From the NCBI GenBank assembly GCA_035048485.1, contig CM068584.1, positions 57,971,739-58,035,738 of the forward strand: 64,000 nucleotides of DNA. Direction: 5' to 3'. This DNA is from Pteria penguin (Eukaryota > Mollusca > Bivalvia > Pterioida > Pteriidae). A program made the position numbers and the translations under genes. Shown here piece by piece: positions 30,166-42,789 of this stretch (position 1 is its first letter; every line of letters starts with the position of its first letter). Under the pieces are notes generated by a model, which worked only from the letters and a program-made list of their open reading frames with translations, was not told where the DNA came from and made no database searches.

Positions 30166-32290
30166 TTAACTTTTTATGTGAACAACAATAGCAGTTTTTT
30201 CTTTATCCGACAATGATGGAAAATCAGTTGAAGTAATTACAGATTGGTATAATATAGATCGAATTGTTATATATTTTGAACAATGAAATAAAAAGTGTAT
30301 TTCCGACTCGACTGCATTCAGGGTACACTCTTTACATATACGTTGATCACGTGGTATCCCATGGTGTCGTCCGTGCTCTATAGCTAGCGGTAGTGTTCCC
30401 GACCTCAACTGACAAATAGTAGATTTAGAGAGATTCAGTGTGACGTAATTTTCTGCACAATAACTTATTTTGACAGGATCGTAGTTATGTTTAGACTGAT
30501 TTCCTTTTTCGATTCTCCATTACCCAACAACGGTTGACATCAATGCGTTTTTTTGCAATGTCAAGAAAGGTGTTTACATTATTTCCAAATATTTATAGCT
30601 TTTCCGTATTTCGATGACGTCTTCTTCAAACTTGAATTCCGTTTCAGTTTGAGCGACTGATTGTCTACGAAAATGTACAATCTTAGTCTTATCCAAGTTC
30701 ACAGTTAACTTCCATTTCCATGCACCAATAGTAGACAATATTTATCAAAGATTGAAGAGAATGTTCATCGGGAGCTATGAGCACAATATCGTCAGCGTAC
30801 AGTAAAATACTTATATTGATGTCTTCTAGTGGTACGCCACAACCGCTATTTTTCGCATTTACAGCTAGATCGTTAATGAAAATAGAAAATAACGTCGGCG
30901 AAATGACGTCACCTTGTTTCACGCCGGAAGTTATTGAGAACCAATCAGAACGCTTGTCATTAAGTATCACTGATGCTGCAGTTTCTTTATATAAATTCTG
31001 AATGTTGCGATACATGTTTATGGGAAACTCCGGTCAATAAGGTATTGTCTATTAACACGATCAAAAGCCTTCTGCATATCATCGAAGCAGCAGAATGTTG
31101 ACTCTCTTCTTGCTTTTCTATTCCGCACAATACTAGATAATGTAAAAATATGTTCTTCACATGAGCGATCTTTACGAAATCCGTTCTGTTCTGCGAGAAT
31201 ACAATGTTCTTCTAGGTATGTTACTAGACGCCATTTGTCTAGTACGATTTTGTCCTCCCTTTGTATTAGTCCGTTCTCATCGATGGTTTCAAAAGGTATG
31301 TCTCTTTTAGTTTGTCGTCCTAATTGTTTAAGTTTACGCCAGAACTCACGGGGATTTTACTCTCGGATTCTGCTATGCCAATCTTTACTTCATAACTGTA
31401 GTGCTTCTTAACCCGTTGGTATTCTCGATCGAAATTTTTCTGTGCGTCTTTGTATATTTTACGAAGGGTCAGCTTTTCTTGGCGGCATCGACTTCTTAAA
31501 AACTTCCGTTCTGCTTCGTGATATGCTCGAAACAATGCGTCCAACGTATCGTTCCACCACGGTTTGAGTTTCCGCCGAATACGTTTGTTGTTTCCTTTAG
31601 CACGGGTGTTAAGTTTAAGGAGTTTTTCATTCATTTCCCGATAATAAATGTCTGTTATTTCCTGATATACGGCGTCAATCTGTTCCTGATATTCAATATC
31701 CGAACGTATTCTTGCTATGGTGTCCTGTATCATACCTTTACATTCTTCAGTGCTTAAAAAATCTACCGGTATTGAATCCACCTTGAATTTGGGAAACGAT
31801 TCTTTCTTAACCTTGCAGTCCTCTTTATCATTAACACCATTATCTGTACTTCCATACTCAACGGACAACGCCTCGGCGTAGCTTACGATATAGTTACACT
31901 CCAGGACTGAATGATCAGGTATTGCGCAACTCGGAATGATGCTATATTTGCATATTAAATCCTTCACCGTGTGTACCCTGAATGCAGTCATGCGTGACAA
32001 ATCATCATAACGTGTACAAATATAAACAACTACAGCTTTACCCTTGACAGATCGATGTATAATCAGTCCACTGAGGTGTTATTATCTTCACATCTGTACA
32101 TGAAGTTTGCAATATGATAATATTTTGCTTGTACCTTTTTACCTTTCTTGCTATTTTCCGGTGGAAAATATAGAATACATAAACAAAATGAAGATCTAGA
32201 TAACTTATGGATAAATTTAAGTATTAGCACATCTTCATAAGTTTTATCTACAATCGAAATGTAAAACATATAAATATTAGCTTTTATCAA
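30166..32290 (-). pseudogene. LINE ORF2: endonuclease-RT, broken
   Basis: Endonuclease hints are CILYFPPENS (about 32160) and IPDHSVLECN (about 31900). The linker at 31640-31500 includes KPWWNDTLDALF. RT carries SGVKQGDVISPTLFSIFINDL and the catalytic LLYADDIVLIA (about 30780-30812). The C-terminus has GRHHGIPRDQRICKECT and EIHFLFHCSKY, the CCHC-like end typical of CR1/L2-group elements. At least three frame breaks separate these parts. Confidence 0.75.
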
Positions 32291-32596
32291 AGCACCAACC
32301 CTTCCTGGTCCGACTCGCTGTTTATCAATGCGATTATGGCCTATCCACTGGTACCCTCAACATGAATTCGATTATCACCTTTTGATTTATTTTCAATTAT
32401 ACACATTATATCTGGATTCACATTTAGCACAATTTCTCTCCTAACGGAATCATTTTTGCTGGTCCACGAATTTACATTCCACGAATATATTTTGATGTTA
32501 CTGCCATCGCTGCCAATGGACTGGGATGCTTCCTATTTGTTTACTATTTCCCCGTTCACGATTAGTTTTCCGTTTCTAAATTTCCATCTCTTGTTT

Positions 32597-33473
32597 TCAT
32601 GCTTTGCTTTTTCCAATTTCAGGTTTGAGTTCCATTTTAAGCTTCAGATCCGCATCGGTTAGATCGTCCACAATGAAATATTCCTCCTTTTCCATTTGCT
32701 TTCTACATTTTCGCAATATTTCCATTTTCTTGTTATGCTGCAAGACTTTCAATATAATGTGCCTTGGTTTCCCTTGTCTTGATTTGCCAGTACGGTGCGC
32801 TTTTGTCACATTTACATTTCGTACACCCACTTTTTCAATCACCTGTTGTGCGATCTCCGTAGGGTCTTCCTTCTAGTGTTCTGGATAACCCACTATTCTG
32901 ATGTTATTTTCTCGTGAAAACCGTTCCAACTTGTTTGTGTGATCACTTAATTTCTTTAATTCAGAAGCGGACATATTCGACTCTCGTAATTTACCCTCTA
33001 CCTGTTTACAAACGGTGTCACTGATTGAACAATCTATCTTGTCGACACGCTTCGTGATTTCCTTCACCCGTGCACTTGTTTGTTTACATTCAACTTGCAA
33101 GTGTTCGAATTTGTCATTTATGAATTCTGTCCCATTTTCTATTTCTACCCTTTTCTGTAATTTCTTTTGGTTTTCATCTAACTTTGCAACAGAGACATTC
33201 AACTTATTTTGTTTTTATAATACTGTCCATACATTCTTGTTGTTTTCGTAGTAAGTCATCATGGCTTTGCGCCTTTTGTAGTAACTCGGTCAGCGACCGC
33301 TTGACAAAAATTTCAAATTCTTCATTTTCCGTATCAGATATTGGACTTAAAGATTGACTTGACTCACCGGGAGACGTTTTAGATGGTGTTGATGCCTTTT
33401 GTGTTCGTTTAAAGGGCTTTGGAGTCGTCATTTTCTTAAAATTTACGGAGCCCCTTACTTCAAGTCCTTTCAC
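32597..33473 (-). pseudogene. LINE ORF1: coiled coil + RRM-like + C-terminal domain
   Basis: Three pieces in different frames. 33473-33204 is a Ser/Thr-rich head (MTTPKPFKRTQKAST). 33202-32873 is a long coiled coil ending NNIRIVGYPEH, the start of an RRM-like domain. 32842-32597 is the C-terminal domain (KAHRTGKSRQGKPRHIILKV). This is the L1-type ORF1 RNA-binding layout (Transposase_22 family). Frames change near 33203 and 32858-32875. Confidence 0.7.
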
Positions 33474-33480
33474 CTTTCAT

Positions 33481-34090
33481 CCATCTTGAAAAAAATGTAT
33501 GCATTTACTATATCAAAAACACGAGGCGATAATATTTGTAGTAATGCATTCCCCATAGAATCCTCTCTGGCAGGAAATGTATTTTCCCTTAAAGAGGATG
33601 TATTGTATTTATTTTGTGCTGAGGGTCAGTTACACACGTTTAAATGTAGATCAGAAATACATAAGAACATGACCAAGCCTGTTCTATCCTTGCGGTTTGA
33701 CTGATTATTACTATAGTATGACTTTGCACAAAGTTCGTGTAATACAATTGTAACAGGCGGCCTAAATTCACAGACACAATTAGGGTGTTCAGGTGGAAAT
33801 TATGACTTCTTAAAATGTAAAAATATTTTACTGCAGCTGATTTGCAGCTTAAAAACCTTTTTAAATTTTGCAAATCGGATCAGTGGTTAAAAAGTTATTA
33901 TCCAAAGGTGGAATATTAGGGTGACGGCATGGAACAACATCTTCGTATATCTATATAGAAATATGCAATGTGCAACGGCACCAAATTAATGCAATTTATG
34001 CATTAATCACTCACATAAATTGTAATAACTTAAAAAGTGTTCGACATAACTTTATGGGGTTTGAAGTTTTATGGTCATGGTATTGTTGCC
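33481..34090. other. Spacer upstream of the LINE
   Basis: No supported gene. Short open frames here lack domains or splice support. Confidence 0.4.
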
Positions 34091-34500
34091 GATGACTGTG
34101 GCACTTCCGGTTTCAAAATCGACATGGCGGCCATATTAAAATTTCCAAAATGGCCGCTTTTCAACTTCCTGTGTGTTTGTCCGTATGTTAAAAATGTAAG
34201 ATCTTGAGAAGTATTAATCAGAATTTCGTAGGGTTTGAGGTTTAAGCGACATTATAGTATATTGTAGTATATAGCATATTGAAATATTAAAAATGGCTGC
34301 CTTCACACTTCCTGTTTGCATATTCAAATTGTTATAATTTTAAAAGTATTGCTCAGAACTTCATGGGGTTTGATATTTCATGATGTTGCATTATTACAGA
34401 TGTAACTATACTTCCAATTGAAGCATCAGCATGGCGGCCATTTTGAAAAATTCAAGATGGCTGCTTCCAGACTTCCTCTTTGTCGATCTATTTGCATGCA
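34091..34500. repeat. Repeats with clustered ATGGCGGCC / ATGGCTGC motifs
   Basis: Three related units (about 34091-34165, 34280-34320, 34400-34480), each pairing CACTTCC or ACTTCC with ATGGCGGCCAT, AAAATGGCCGC, AAGATGGCTGC. At least six matches to the YY1-like core ATGGC(C/G/T)GC occur in 400 bp. Confidence 0.5.
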
Positions 34501-34996
34501 TTTGCGCTTTCACATAATTGACCCTAACTTTTGATCAGTTATATTTGCAATATATATTCATTGTTAATAGGCATTTGTTGTTATACGTTATATCAGTCAC
34601 CTACTTTTTGACCTACTTTCAGGACATTGTAAAACTTTGGAAGAATGTTTGCACCAACCACAGATAGGACTTTGATAAATCAACATATACCGGGTACATT
34701 GCACACCACGAGATTTTTCAATTAATAACGTTTTTTTTAGGTGTGACCTTGACTTTGACGTTCTTAAGCATGAGTTTTTACACATGTTTCTACCTACATA
34801 TACATAGATGAGTCGAGACCAGTAAACTGAATTCACGGAAGTTGGATTACGTTTCCATGTCTTGGGTGTTACGTTTAAATTATAAAAGGCTTATGACCTG
34901 TTTCAGATTTTTTTTTCAAAAGAAATACAATCATCTCTTAAAAATGATGAATTTTATTTCATTATTGATTAAACATGAGTAACAATTAAATCACCA

Positions 34997-36126
34997 TCAC
35001 CGTAAATCTTGCAGTAAGGGGGCAACACAATTTTCGTCTGGTTGTACATCATACACAATATGATATTTAGATTTTATAGGGTCTGAAGCTGGAATGCATT
35101 CGACAACTTTTGCAAAATACCATTCAACAGGAGCATCAGTAGTGTCTTTCGTTAATTGCTGAGTATAGCAGTTAACAAGGGATTCTGGATTTTCCAAAAA
35201 CCGAAGAAGTAAATTTTGTTGTGCATTTGTTTGTTTCTCGTATTTTTTAACTTTGAAGCCATTGTCTGCTTTTCAGAGTCCGCAATTTCTTTCATATCAT
35301 CTATGGACTTATACACTAGTGTGGGCTGCTGACTTTGGTCATTAAGCACCGTGACATTATTAAGTTCAAGAATTTCCTTTAAATTGTTCTTCAGTTCATT
35401 CTTGTTATATATTTGCTTATTTTTGCTTTTTTGAATAAGTTCTTTCTTGCCATTTGCTTTTAGAACTTTTTTGTGATAAGAGATTTGAGTCCACACAGCA
35501 TCTTTCCCATATTTCTCTGATAGTTCACCAAAAGTCCACAATCCTTCGATATTGTTCAAGGACAAAGATATTGATTTTTTTTTCATTTTGCTCTTTGTCA
35601 CTCTTTTTTTCCCCTCCACTGCTCTAACTTCTGTTCTTTTACTTTGACTTCCCTTTCTTTAAATTTGAACAAAGTATCTTCACCTTTTTTTCCTAGCATC
35701 GTCGATATATTCATTTTTCTGCGCTTCTGTCAGTCCTGATAGCCAGTCACTAGTTTTGTTATTCACCTACATCACTGTCACTTCAAAAAGCTAAATAGAC
35801 ACATTAGGTTTCAAATCCTGCACATAATCTAAAATACTCATGTCACGTTCACTTATAATGTTAGAAGTGGGGACATTATTTGATTTCTTTGCTAGTGTAT
35901 CAGATGATTGCCAAAACTTCTCAGGAAGATTATCCTTACATTGTCTCTCCAGAATAATCAACATACTTTTAAAAAGTAATTCAAGACAAATCTGAGTATA
36001 CGTATCTAGGGTTGGGCCATTTGTGTCTTCAAACAATTTCTTAGAAATTTCATCATCATGCTTAAATGTTTCTATGAAAACCTGTCCTTGGCCTGTTAAA
36101 AGTTCTGAGGCATCATCAGAATACAT
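34997..36126 (-). pseudogene. Decayed transposon-type protein, unknown
   Basis: Three open pieces: 36126-35791 (TNGPTLDTYTQICLELLFKS, NVPTSNIISERDMSILDYV), 35619-35152 (Lys-rich, IEGLWTFGELSEKYGKDAVW) and 35197-34997 (WYFAKVVEC, KYHIVYDVQPDEN, a Tudor-like strand pattern). The order and direction match the other minus-strand debris up to 39.95 kb. I recall similar ISERD-type proteins in mollusc and cnidarian transposons but cannot name the family. Confidence 0.35.
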
Positions 36127-36381
36127 TTCTAACGATACGGATTGATAGTCATGATGTTTGGAAGTTTAACTAAGCATTCATATGGTTCAGTTATAATTTT
36201 GCTGATTACTACAAGTGCACGAGTACCAGCGACAAAAAGTTTTGTTGAACATCAATATGAACACTTTTGCTAAGCAAATTCGGATTCAAAAATTTGTAAA
36301 AAAAAATCACATCATCTTTGTGGTAGTACACAGCGGCAGCCTCTTGAAACACGACATTAAATCTACTTCCAATAAACGAAA

Positions 36382-36960
36382 TTAGATGGTTAGGTGTAAC
36401 ACTTTTTGAAAAATCCAGTCAGAATCTTTCATAATATACTCCTCCTTTGAATCGAAGATTTTCTGAAATGCTTCATGTAGATTATGTCGACTGAATCCCT
36501 CAGAAGATACATGGTTGTAGATCACACTACCTGAATCCTGTATTGCTGTTTCTATATCCCCCCTTTCCCTATTGAATTGAACCCTAGCGTTTAAGTACCA
36601 TTTCATACCTCTTCGTTCCTTTGTAGAAGTAGTTTAAACATGAACAATTTGTTCCGAAATGTTTGATAAAAATGCCAGCAAATCAAAAAGTTCTGATGTA
36701 AAAGGATGTTACTTAACGATTACAGCAGAACCGTTTAATGACTGCTCAGTTTCCCTTTCGTTTGTCCTAGAATATACAAGTTCACCTTCATCCTGTACCC
36801 GATTAAGCTGATCATCCAAGGATACATTACCTCCTGTTTGATCTCTCGACGTTGAAGCCTGATCATGAAATCTCCTTACGTGAGTTTTTAAACTGTCTGT
36901 CCTATTAAAAATTTTGTGACAGTGGTCACAAATAAAACGTTGATTTCTATTGCGACGATT
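36382..36960 (-). pseudogene. C2H2 finger plus GMKWYLNARV-type region of a large transposon protein
   Basis: 36955-36860 encodes FICDHCHKIF ... LKTHVRRFH, a C-x2-C-x12-H-x4-H finger. 36606-36382 encodes MKWYLNARVQFNRERGDIET and AFQKIFDSKEEYIMKDSDW, a segment I associate with the N-terminal part of polymerase-B-type proteins in virus-like transposons. The two are separated by frame breaks. Assignment is tentative. Confidence 0.4.
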
Positions 36961-37350
36961 TCTGTTTAATTCCGATCGTCTTTTATATTATCCGATGACA
37001 ATCTTTACACTGAAAATGATGTTTATCCAATTTGAATGCATTTTAGAATTTAAGCCATTTTTTCGGTTGCCTCTGCTATGGCTTATTTATTTTTCCCGTG
37101 TCACGAGGCGTGATATCGTAATGAGATTTAAATACACCAGTTTCATGTGAAACTGACACGATTTCATGGTCATTCCCACGAAGTATTCTGTCAGTAGTGT
37201 ATTTTGAAATTCCTGAATTGATTTTCACAGGGTCAGTGTTCGCTAGGTTGTTGGTAGTTTTAATATCTCCCTCGTCAGTATGGTTCTGATCGTTGGACTC
37301 GTTGACAGATTCCCTTGAACCCCCATGGTACATTTCCATTCATTTTTTTT

Positions 37351-37921
37351 TTATATTTTTCCCTTGGAACTAGAACGACCTCTTTTGCCATCTTTTCGTA
37401 AATACACCACAATCGCTCGTAATACAGTTGGAATTACTTTAGATAATTTGATCAAAATGTGTTTCCTTCTGCTCTGATTTTTTTTTCTCTCTGTTAAAAA
37501 CGAAAAATGAAAAGCTTTCGAAAGCGTTTCTTTATCGTCCTGTGATAACCTACACACCCCTTGTAACACGTATATAACTTCCACAATAGCAAGTGTTAAT
37601 AAGTCCCTTTCCAAATAAGCCAGCATTTTTTTGCTGCCTTTGCATCCACATCATCGAATTCTACTGCTATCTGAGACGATATTTGTGAAATTTTAGCATC
37701 TGCTCCATATTGTATTAGAACATGCAACATACTAAGATAAGGGTAGTACACGCCAGCATTACTAATTGGTTTATTTTGAAGCGAAACATCAACTTGACTA
37801 AATAGTGATTGCAGTAATAATTCACTGGTCCCGCGTTGTCAGCATCGGTTATAACAGCATCACCTTTCATAACCTTGAGTTTAACATATATCCTGGTATT
37901 TTTCAAATCAATGTATTCCAT
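37351..37921 (-). pseudogene. Open fragments, unknown
   Basis: 37626-37351 (helical, ending in a basic KKNQSRRKHILIKL ... GKRGRSSSKGK) and 37921-37715. No motif recognised. They lie in the same strand and block as the integrase and C2H2 fragments, so they are probably remains of the same element. Confidence 0.25.
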
Positions 37922-38436
37922 ACCATTCTGACCTGAAAGTTAAAATCTATAGAACTGTCAGAAATTTGTGAAATTGGACGTATATCCTGATAATACATAT
38001 TTTCCACTGCCGTTTGGGTAGGTGGCATGTCAAAAAGCGCTAACTGTCTAGGCATTGCCTCTCATAGACATGGCTAACGTGTAACAGACTCCAAAACACG
38101 TCTGAATTTATTTTAACAGATTTTGTTCTCTTTTGCGATGTTTTATTGTGTGTTGCTTTCGTATCAGAACTAAAATGTGCCTTGCGTTTCCTAGTTTTTG
38201 GGGTTTTGTTTTATCGTGACTCACTTCTCGCTTGACTTCACTTTTAGCTTGCTCCACTACTTGCTGTGCTGGTGACGTGAGATTTACTATTAGTTCTTTA
38301 TTTTCTTAATTGTCCTTTGTGTAATGATCAATTGGAAGCATATAAGGTGAAGTGTTATTTCTCAATCCACCACCTCTCTGGTAGCCTTTCATCGAATAAT
38401 CGGCATGTGGATTTACTTTACCGTTGCTAAGATTTT

Positions 38437-39184
38437 GGCAAGATGTTATCTATTTCTTTGTATCCGGAATGTATAATTCATAATATAACTAATAAAACGG
38501 ATATCTCTGGAATGTAGCCAGCGATCCATTTCATCCTTTATATTGAAATGAATGTCGGATGTCACTGACTCGTAGAGGCAAATAATAAATTGGGTCAAAT
38601 TTATTGATCAAAATCACTGTTATAATAAACTATTCGTAACAAATGCTTTTCTAGTCCGTTTACGCTTGAAAAATCACAAACGTTACAATAAAGGTACAAT
38701 GTTTTAGGTAGATACTCTTGTACATTTGTTGGAATAGGAATAGCTCTCTCTGATTTATGCGGCTGTAATTTGTCATTGGAATAATTGAAAAATTCTGTAA
38801 GTCCAACTTTGGCAAGATGTTATCTATTTCTTTGTATCCGGAATGTATAATTCATAATATAACTAATAAAACGGATATCTCTGGAATGTAGCCAGCGATC
38901 CATTTCATCCTTTATATTGAAATGAATGTCGGATGTCACTGACTCGTAGAGGCAAATAATAAATTGGGTCAAATTTATTGATCAAAATCACTGTTATAAT
39001 AAACTATTCGTAACAAATGCTTTTCTAGTCCGTTTACGCTTGAAAAATCACAAACGTTACAATAAAGGTACAATGTTTTAGGTAGATACTCTTGTACAGG
39101 TGTTGAGATAGGAATAGCTCTCTCTGATTTATGCGGCTGTAATTTGTCATTGGAATAATTGAAAAATTCTGTAAGTCCAACTTT
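38437..39184. repeat. 374-bp tandem duplication
   Basis: 38437-38810 and 38811-39184 are nearly identical. They start GGCAAGATGTTATCTATTTC and end GTAAGTCCAACTTT. The few differences lie near 38720 and 39095 (TGTACATTTGTTGGAA against TGTACAGGTGTTGAGA). The junction shows a short TTT microhomology. Confidence 0.9.
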
Positions 39185-39290
39185 CCAATATCCATCGAGA
39201 TGAAGAATGGGACCCAAATGCAAGATAAAATCGTATGGTCTATTGTCAGGATAAAATTCCACGCGTATATTTCAAAAATATATTTTTCCA
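38975..39290 (-). pseudogene. F54H12.2-like virus-like-transposon protein, fragment
   Basis: Encodes YPDNRPYDFILHLG, LHLDGYWKVGLTEF and LPKTLYLYCNVCD. The L-x-G-x-W-x-VGL-x-E motif near the N-terminus is one I associate with a protein neighbouring a retroviral-type integrase in many invertebrate genomes (annotated after nematode F54H12.2). It is partly duplicated by the 374-bp tandem repeat, and downstream frames are broken. Recognition is from memory only and moderate at best. Confidence 0.4.
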
Positions 39291-39294
39291 TCAT

Positions 39295-39910
39295 TTGGAT
39301 TGTATGTCGACAATGTCAGATTCTTTCACGTATTGATTAAATTTACTGGGCCAATTCTCGAATTTTACAAGGCATTCAACTTTCCCATTTCATTTTCTCT
39401 TCTTGATAAATTTTTCTATCATCCATGAACTGTTTTCATCTTTTGGAACTTTCTGCAGTTCGTTTTCGTAGAAACTTCCTTCTATGTCTTCCCCCTTGAA
39501 ATCCTTTACGTTATACATGGGAATTCCTTGTAGATGAAAACGATGTGATATCTTGAATACTCCACCTGTAAATTGCTGTTGAATACATGCTTTAAATGGG
39601 ATAGTCTAACCATTTGATTAATTTTGAAATTACATTTCAAGTATGTTTTCTTTGTCTTCTTTTTGTTTGGTGTTCTAGATTTTTTCGGTTTAGGTAGATA
39701 CATGAAAGCCCACACAGGGTCTCATTTTGCGTGTTTACATCCTTTGGAGATAGTCCATTGAGGCTTCTGTGTGAAGTAGAATTATACTTGTTTACGAATT
39801 CAGGTAAAATGTCTATATACCGATAGGTTCTCGTTCTTTGAAAATATCTAAACAATCTTACTCGAATGGTAGGAATCACTCCCTCGGCAATGGTTGCGTT
39901 CGACATCCGA
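39295..39910 (-). pseudogene. Integrase C-terminal part with chromodomain-like end
   Basis: 39906-39637 encodes RLFRYFQRTRTYRYIDILPE and NSTSHRSLNGLSPKDV, the end of an rve-type integrase core of the F54H12.3 or Polinton-associated type. 39715-39506 continues in another frame (FKINQMVRLSHLKHVF). Further on (about 39500-39310) GEDIEGSFYENELQKVP and CLVKFENWPSKFN can be read, the latter chromodomain-like. The upstream catalytic D,D part is missing at 39.95 kb, and there are at least two frame breaks. Confidence 0.6.
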
Positions 39911-40000
39911 TTTATGTATTTGACACCTTCTATACTAGAAGGTTACCTACCTCGACTTCTCCATATATAAATACATATGGAATTCACACGATTTGACTCT

Positions 40001-40095
40001 TTCTACGGGGTATATGTGACGGGTGTTGCTAGCAAGCAGGAGATGCTCACTCTCCCCGAGCACCTGATCTCACTCCATCACAGGGTTCACATATG
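40001..40095 (+). repeat. Dispersed repeat copy 1 (GACGGGTGTTGCTAGCAAGCAGG)
   Basis: GGGTATATGTGACGGGTGTTG, AGGAGATGCTCACTC, CCGAGCACCTGATCTCAC. An inverted, diverged relative lies at 56395-56510. Short interspersed repeat of unknown type. Confidence 0.5.
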
Positions 40096-41586
40096 CTCTT
40101 CAAGAAGACATATTTTGTTATTTTCCATTTGTTTTTCATTTTCACTGATTTTATATGTCCTCTGGTTTCATGATTTTTGGACTTGTGGTTTGGATTTATC
40201 CATCATCTTTACATTATGTAAAATATACGAACTACTTCTTTTAAGTAATTCTTATTGTTCAATTTTTTACCTCTGTCGCTTTGTAGAGTTACGCATTTTG
40301 TTCCGGATTCAAATATCTGTTTGCTCCCATGTATCACGGATTTTGCTGACTTGTCTTTTTAATACTACTATTCTGAAATATTTCCAAAAACTGTCAATCA
40401 ATATCAGTAAGTATTTTATACCATCATTTTGTTTCGATAGATTTTGTACATCCATGAATTCCATACTCCATTGACTATCTATACCAATGACGCGAATATT
40501 TGGTACATTTTAGGTCGGCGAACTTCTCTCTGCAGTGTGTAAGTGTCCTGATTCTGACGCCATTTTCGTATATAACTTCTGGTAAAAGAAAAATCAGTAG
40601 GATTTGAAAGCTCTGTATAGTTTTTTAGGAGTTGTATAAACTGCTGCATTCTTTGGGTTGAAATAATAACTTAGTTGTAGTGTTCTGTAGTCTAAACGAT
40701 GTCGATGATCGGCAAATAACTGCTCAACTAGCGTTACAATGTTCAGACTGTTGATTAAACCTTATGCATGTTTATTATTCTTTCTGAGCAGATGATAATA
40801 ACGACCTCCAATGTCTTAAGCAACTGTTTTGTTTCCATGGCTCAGTGCGGCGACCATTGCCTGCTATAAGTCTGTGGGGTAGACTATGACAGCAGATAAC
40901 CACGTGACGTCATTCAGACAATCCTATCGGAAGAAACTAGCCCGAGGTGCATCCAAATGTCATGTCATTACATGATACTAGAATTGCCCACCTGCTGCAT
41001 ACTCATCTAGGTACATATCACAATTCCCCTCGGAATGTGAAGAAAAATGGACCAAGTCCTTATCTAAATCTTTTCCGGATATAGATGTGTGCTGTTTGGC
41101 CGTCTGCAAGGTATGGCCTTAGTTTCTCCCTCGTGGCCGTCACTTTCTCTCGTCTTCTCTACACTCGGTGGCTCACATTCGCATGTTCTTTTATCCCGAT
41201 CAAATTGTTCAGTGTCCCTGACCTAAACATATTTGTGGAAAATGCGCAACCTATTAATTCATAGTTTGCATTTTGTGAACATAGAAAATTATATAAGAAC
41301 GTTTCAGTCCAGAATTTTCACAACTGACATTTGGAGTCATAGTACTGCATGGCTTACAAACAAAAGCCGTTGGTTGACGAGAAAAGAAAACATCCATACA
41401 AACTAGTGGAGAGAGAGAGAGAGAGAGAGATCCTATCCAAAATGACGATAGCAATTGAGGAATTTTGTACCCGAGCCCTAGCATTAAAAGAATGACATCA
41501 GTCGTGAGCCCAGAATGTATGGAAGCCCATCACAATCTATAACTGATTAATATAATATCTTTGCCGGAGCAGTTCCTGAGATGAAG
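40096..41586. other. Gene-poor region
   Basis: An open frame on the plus strand to 40474 is Phe/Leu-rich without a signal peptide or domain and was not called. A (GA)n tract sits at 41405-41430. No recognised gene. Confidence 0.4.
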
Positions 41587-42705
41587 ATCAGCCTTTTGAC
41601 TGAGCTCCTTTCTAGACACTAATGTTCTACTATACATTTTTAAACATTTTTTGGGGGGCACTAATTTTCACAAGACTGGACTCGTCTGTAGAATAGTCGC
41701 TATGACGCTTACACACACACCTTTTCTCCATTCTTAAATGAACAATTACACCATTATAAAACCCTTAAACATGTATATACGTGTATTTTAAACTACGGAA
41801 GACCATATGTGACACTTACGAAATCAAATTTGTCTGGCGCCGCAACATGGGTTATCTGGGCCGCCAGATAAATTGGTGACATGAATGAAATAAAACTAAG
41901 TGATGGCCGCGAGATAATTAAGCTCAATATATTTATTTATGCATGCAAATCTATCTACGAAAGCCTGTAGGTGACACATATGAAATAAAATTTGTCTGGC
42001 GGCCGCCAGATAAATCCGCCACTTAATTATCTGGCGGCCACCGAAAAAGTCGGTCGCCACTTAATTTTCATTTACAAATAAAGATTTACTGGGCAACCGC
42101 CACTTAATTACCAAACGGTAATGATTTAAGACTGAATTAATTCAGTCGGATATACTCTTTAAATGATATTAAAATATTTTTGCGTGTAGATATCAAATTA
42201 CATTTTAAAAATAGATACCTTTCCCTCTGACTTCTCTTGGCACGAAAATCTCAGTGTATCACATTCATATACTTACTATCCCGTCCTTTCTAAATGACCT
42301 CTCTGACCGATCCGAGAACTACTCAGGTACTCTCATCACTAGTACTCTCAAAGGTGCTCGTGAAATTCCTGAGCGCGGGAACGACCGTTCAGCTTTTAGA
42401 CCGGATCGATTGCTGCCCGTCTGCAGTTGGATCTTTTACTCTCGTGCAAGCTCAACGGCGACGCAGATCACCAAGATTTGCACCGGATGTTTCATTTCGT
42501 GAAGTCAGAGATCGAAAAGGAAAGAAAATGAGCTGAATTAGGTCATTTAATGGTGTTTGGCAATATTGTGCATCTTTGGTGAATATGCATGTGCAGCTGC
42601 ATACGTAAAAACTACGCTTTTTAATTTTATTGTGTAAACAACAAACATTTTGGTTGACGTTTGTAACTGTATGGTGGTGCGGTTGCGCCAACTGCTCCTT
42701 CTGTA
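41587..42705 (-). mobile_element. Second copy of the YqaJ/DDE transposon right end
   Basis: About 1.1 kb similar throughout to 46852-47917 and in the same orientation. It has the same short coding stub at the left (RKELSQKA on the minus strand), the same GGCGGCCGCC palindromes and the same GAGCGCGGGAACGAC stretch. It breaks off at 41587, so the body of this copy is lost. Diverged by many substitutions and indels. Confidence 0.7.
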
Positions 42706-42789
42706 TCTGTATAGGTACGTTGAAAAATGAAAAAAAAACCACTTCTGGCATATGATCAACGGAAGGAGAGAGAGAGCATGTAACACTTA

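Larger units (their letters stand above)
29943..33480 (-). mobile_element. Near full-length non-LTR retrotransposon (CR1/L2-like ORF2, L1-type ORF1), decayed
   Basis: In minus order: ORF1 (33473-32597), endonuclease pieces (32290-32063 and the start of 31990-31320), a linker, reverse transcriptase (31015-30689) and a C-terminal Cys/His region (30408-30166). It ends in a TTATTATTATTACTAC-type microsatellite tail at about 29943-29965. Several frame changes break both ORFs. Confidence 0.8.

Noticed and set aside
39977..40474. 165-codon plus-strand open frame
   Set aside because: Starts in a dispersed repeat, Phe/Leu/Ser-rich without signal peptide logic, domain or splice support; probably chance in T-rich DNA.
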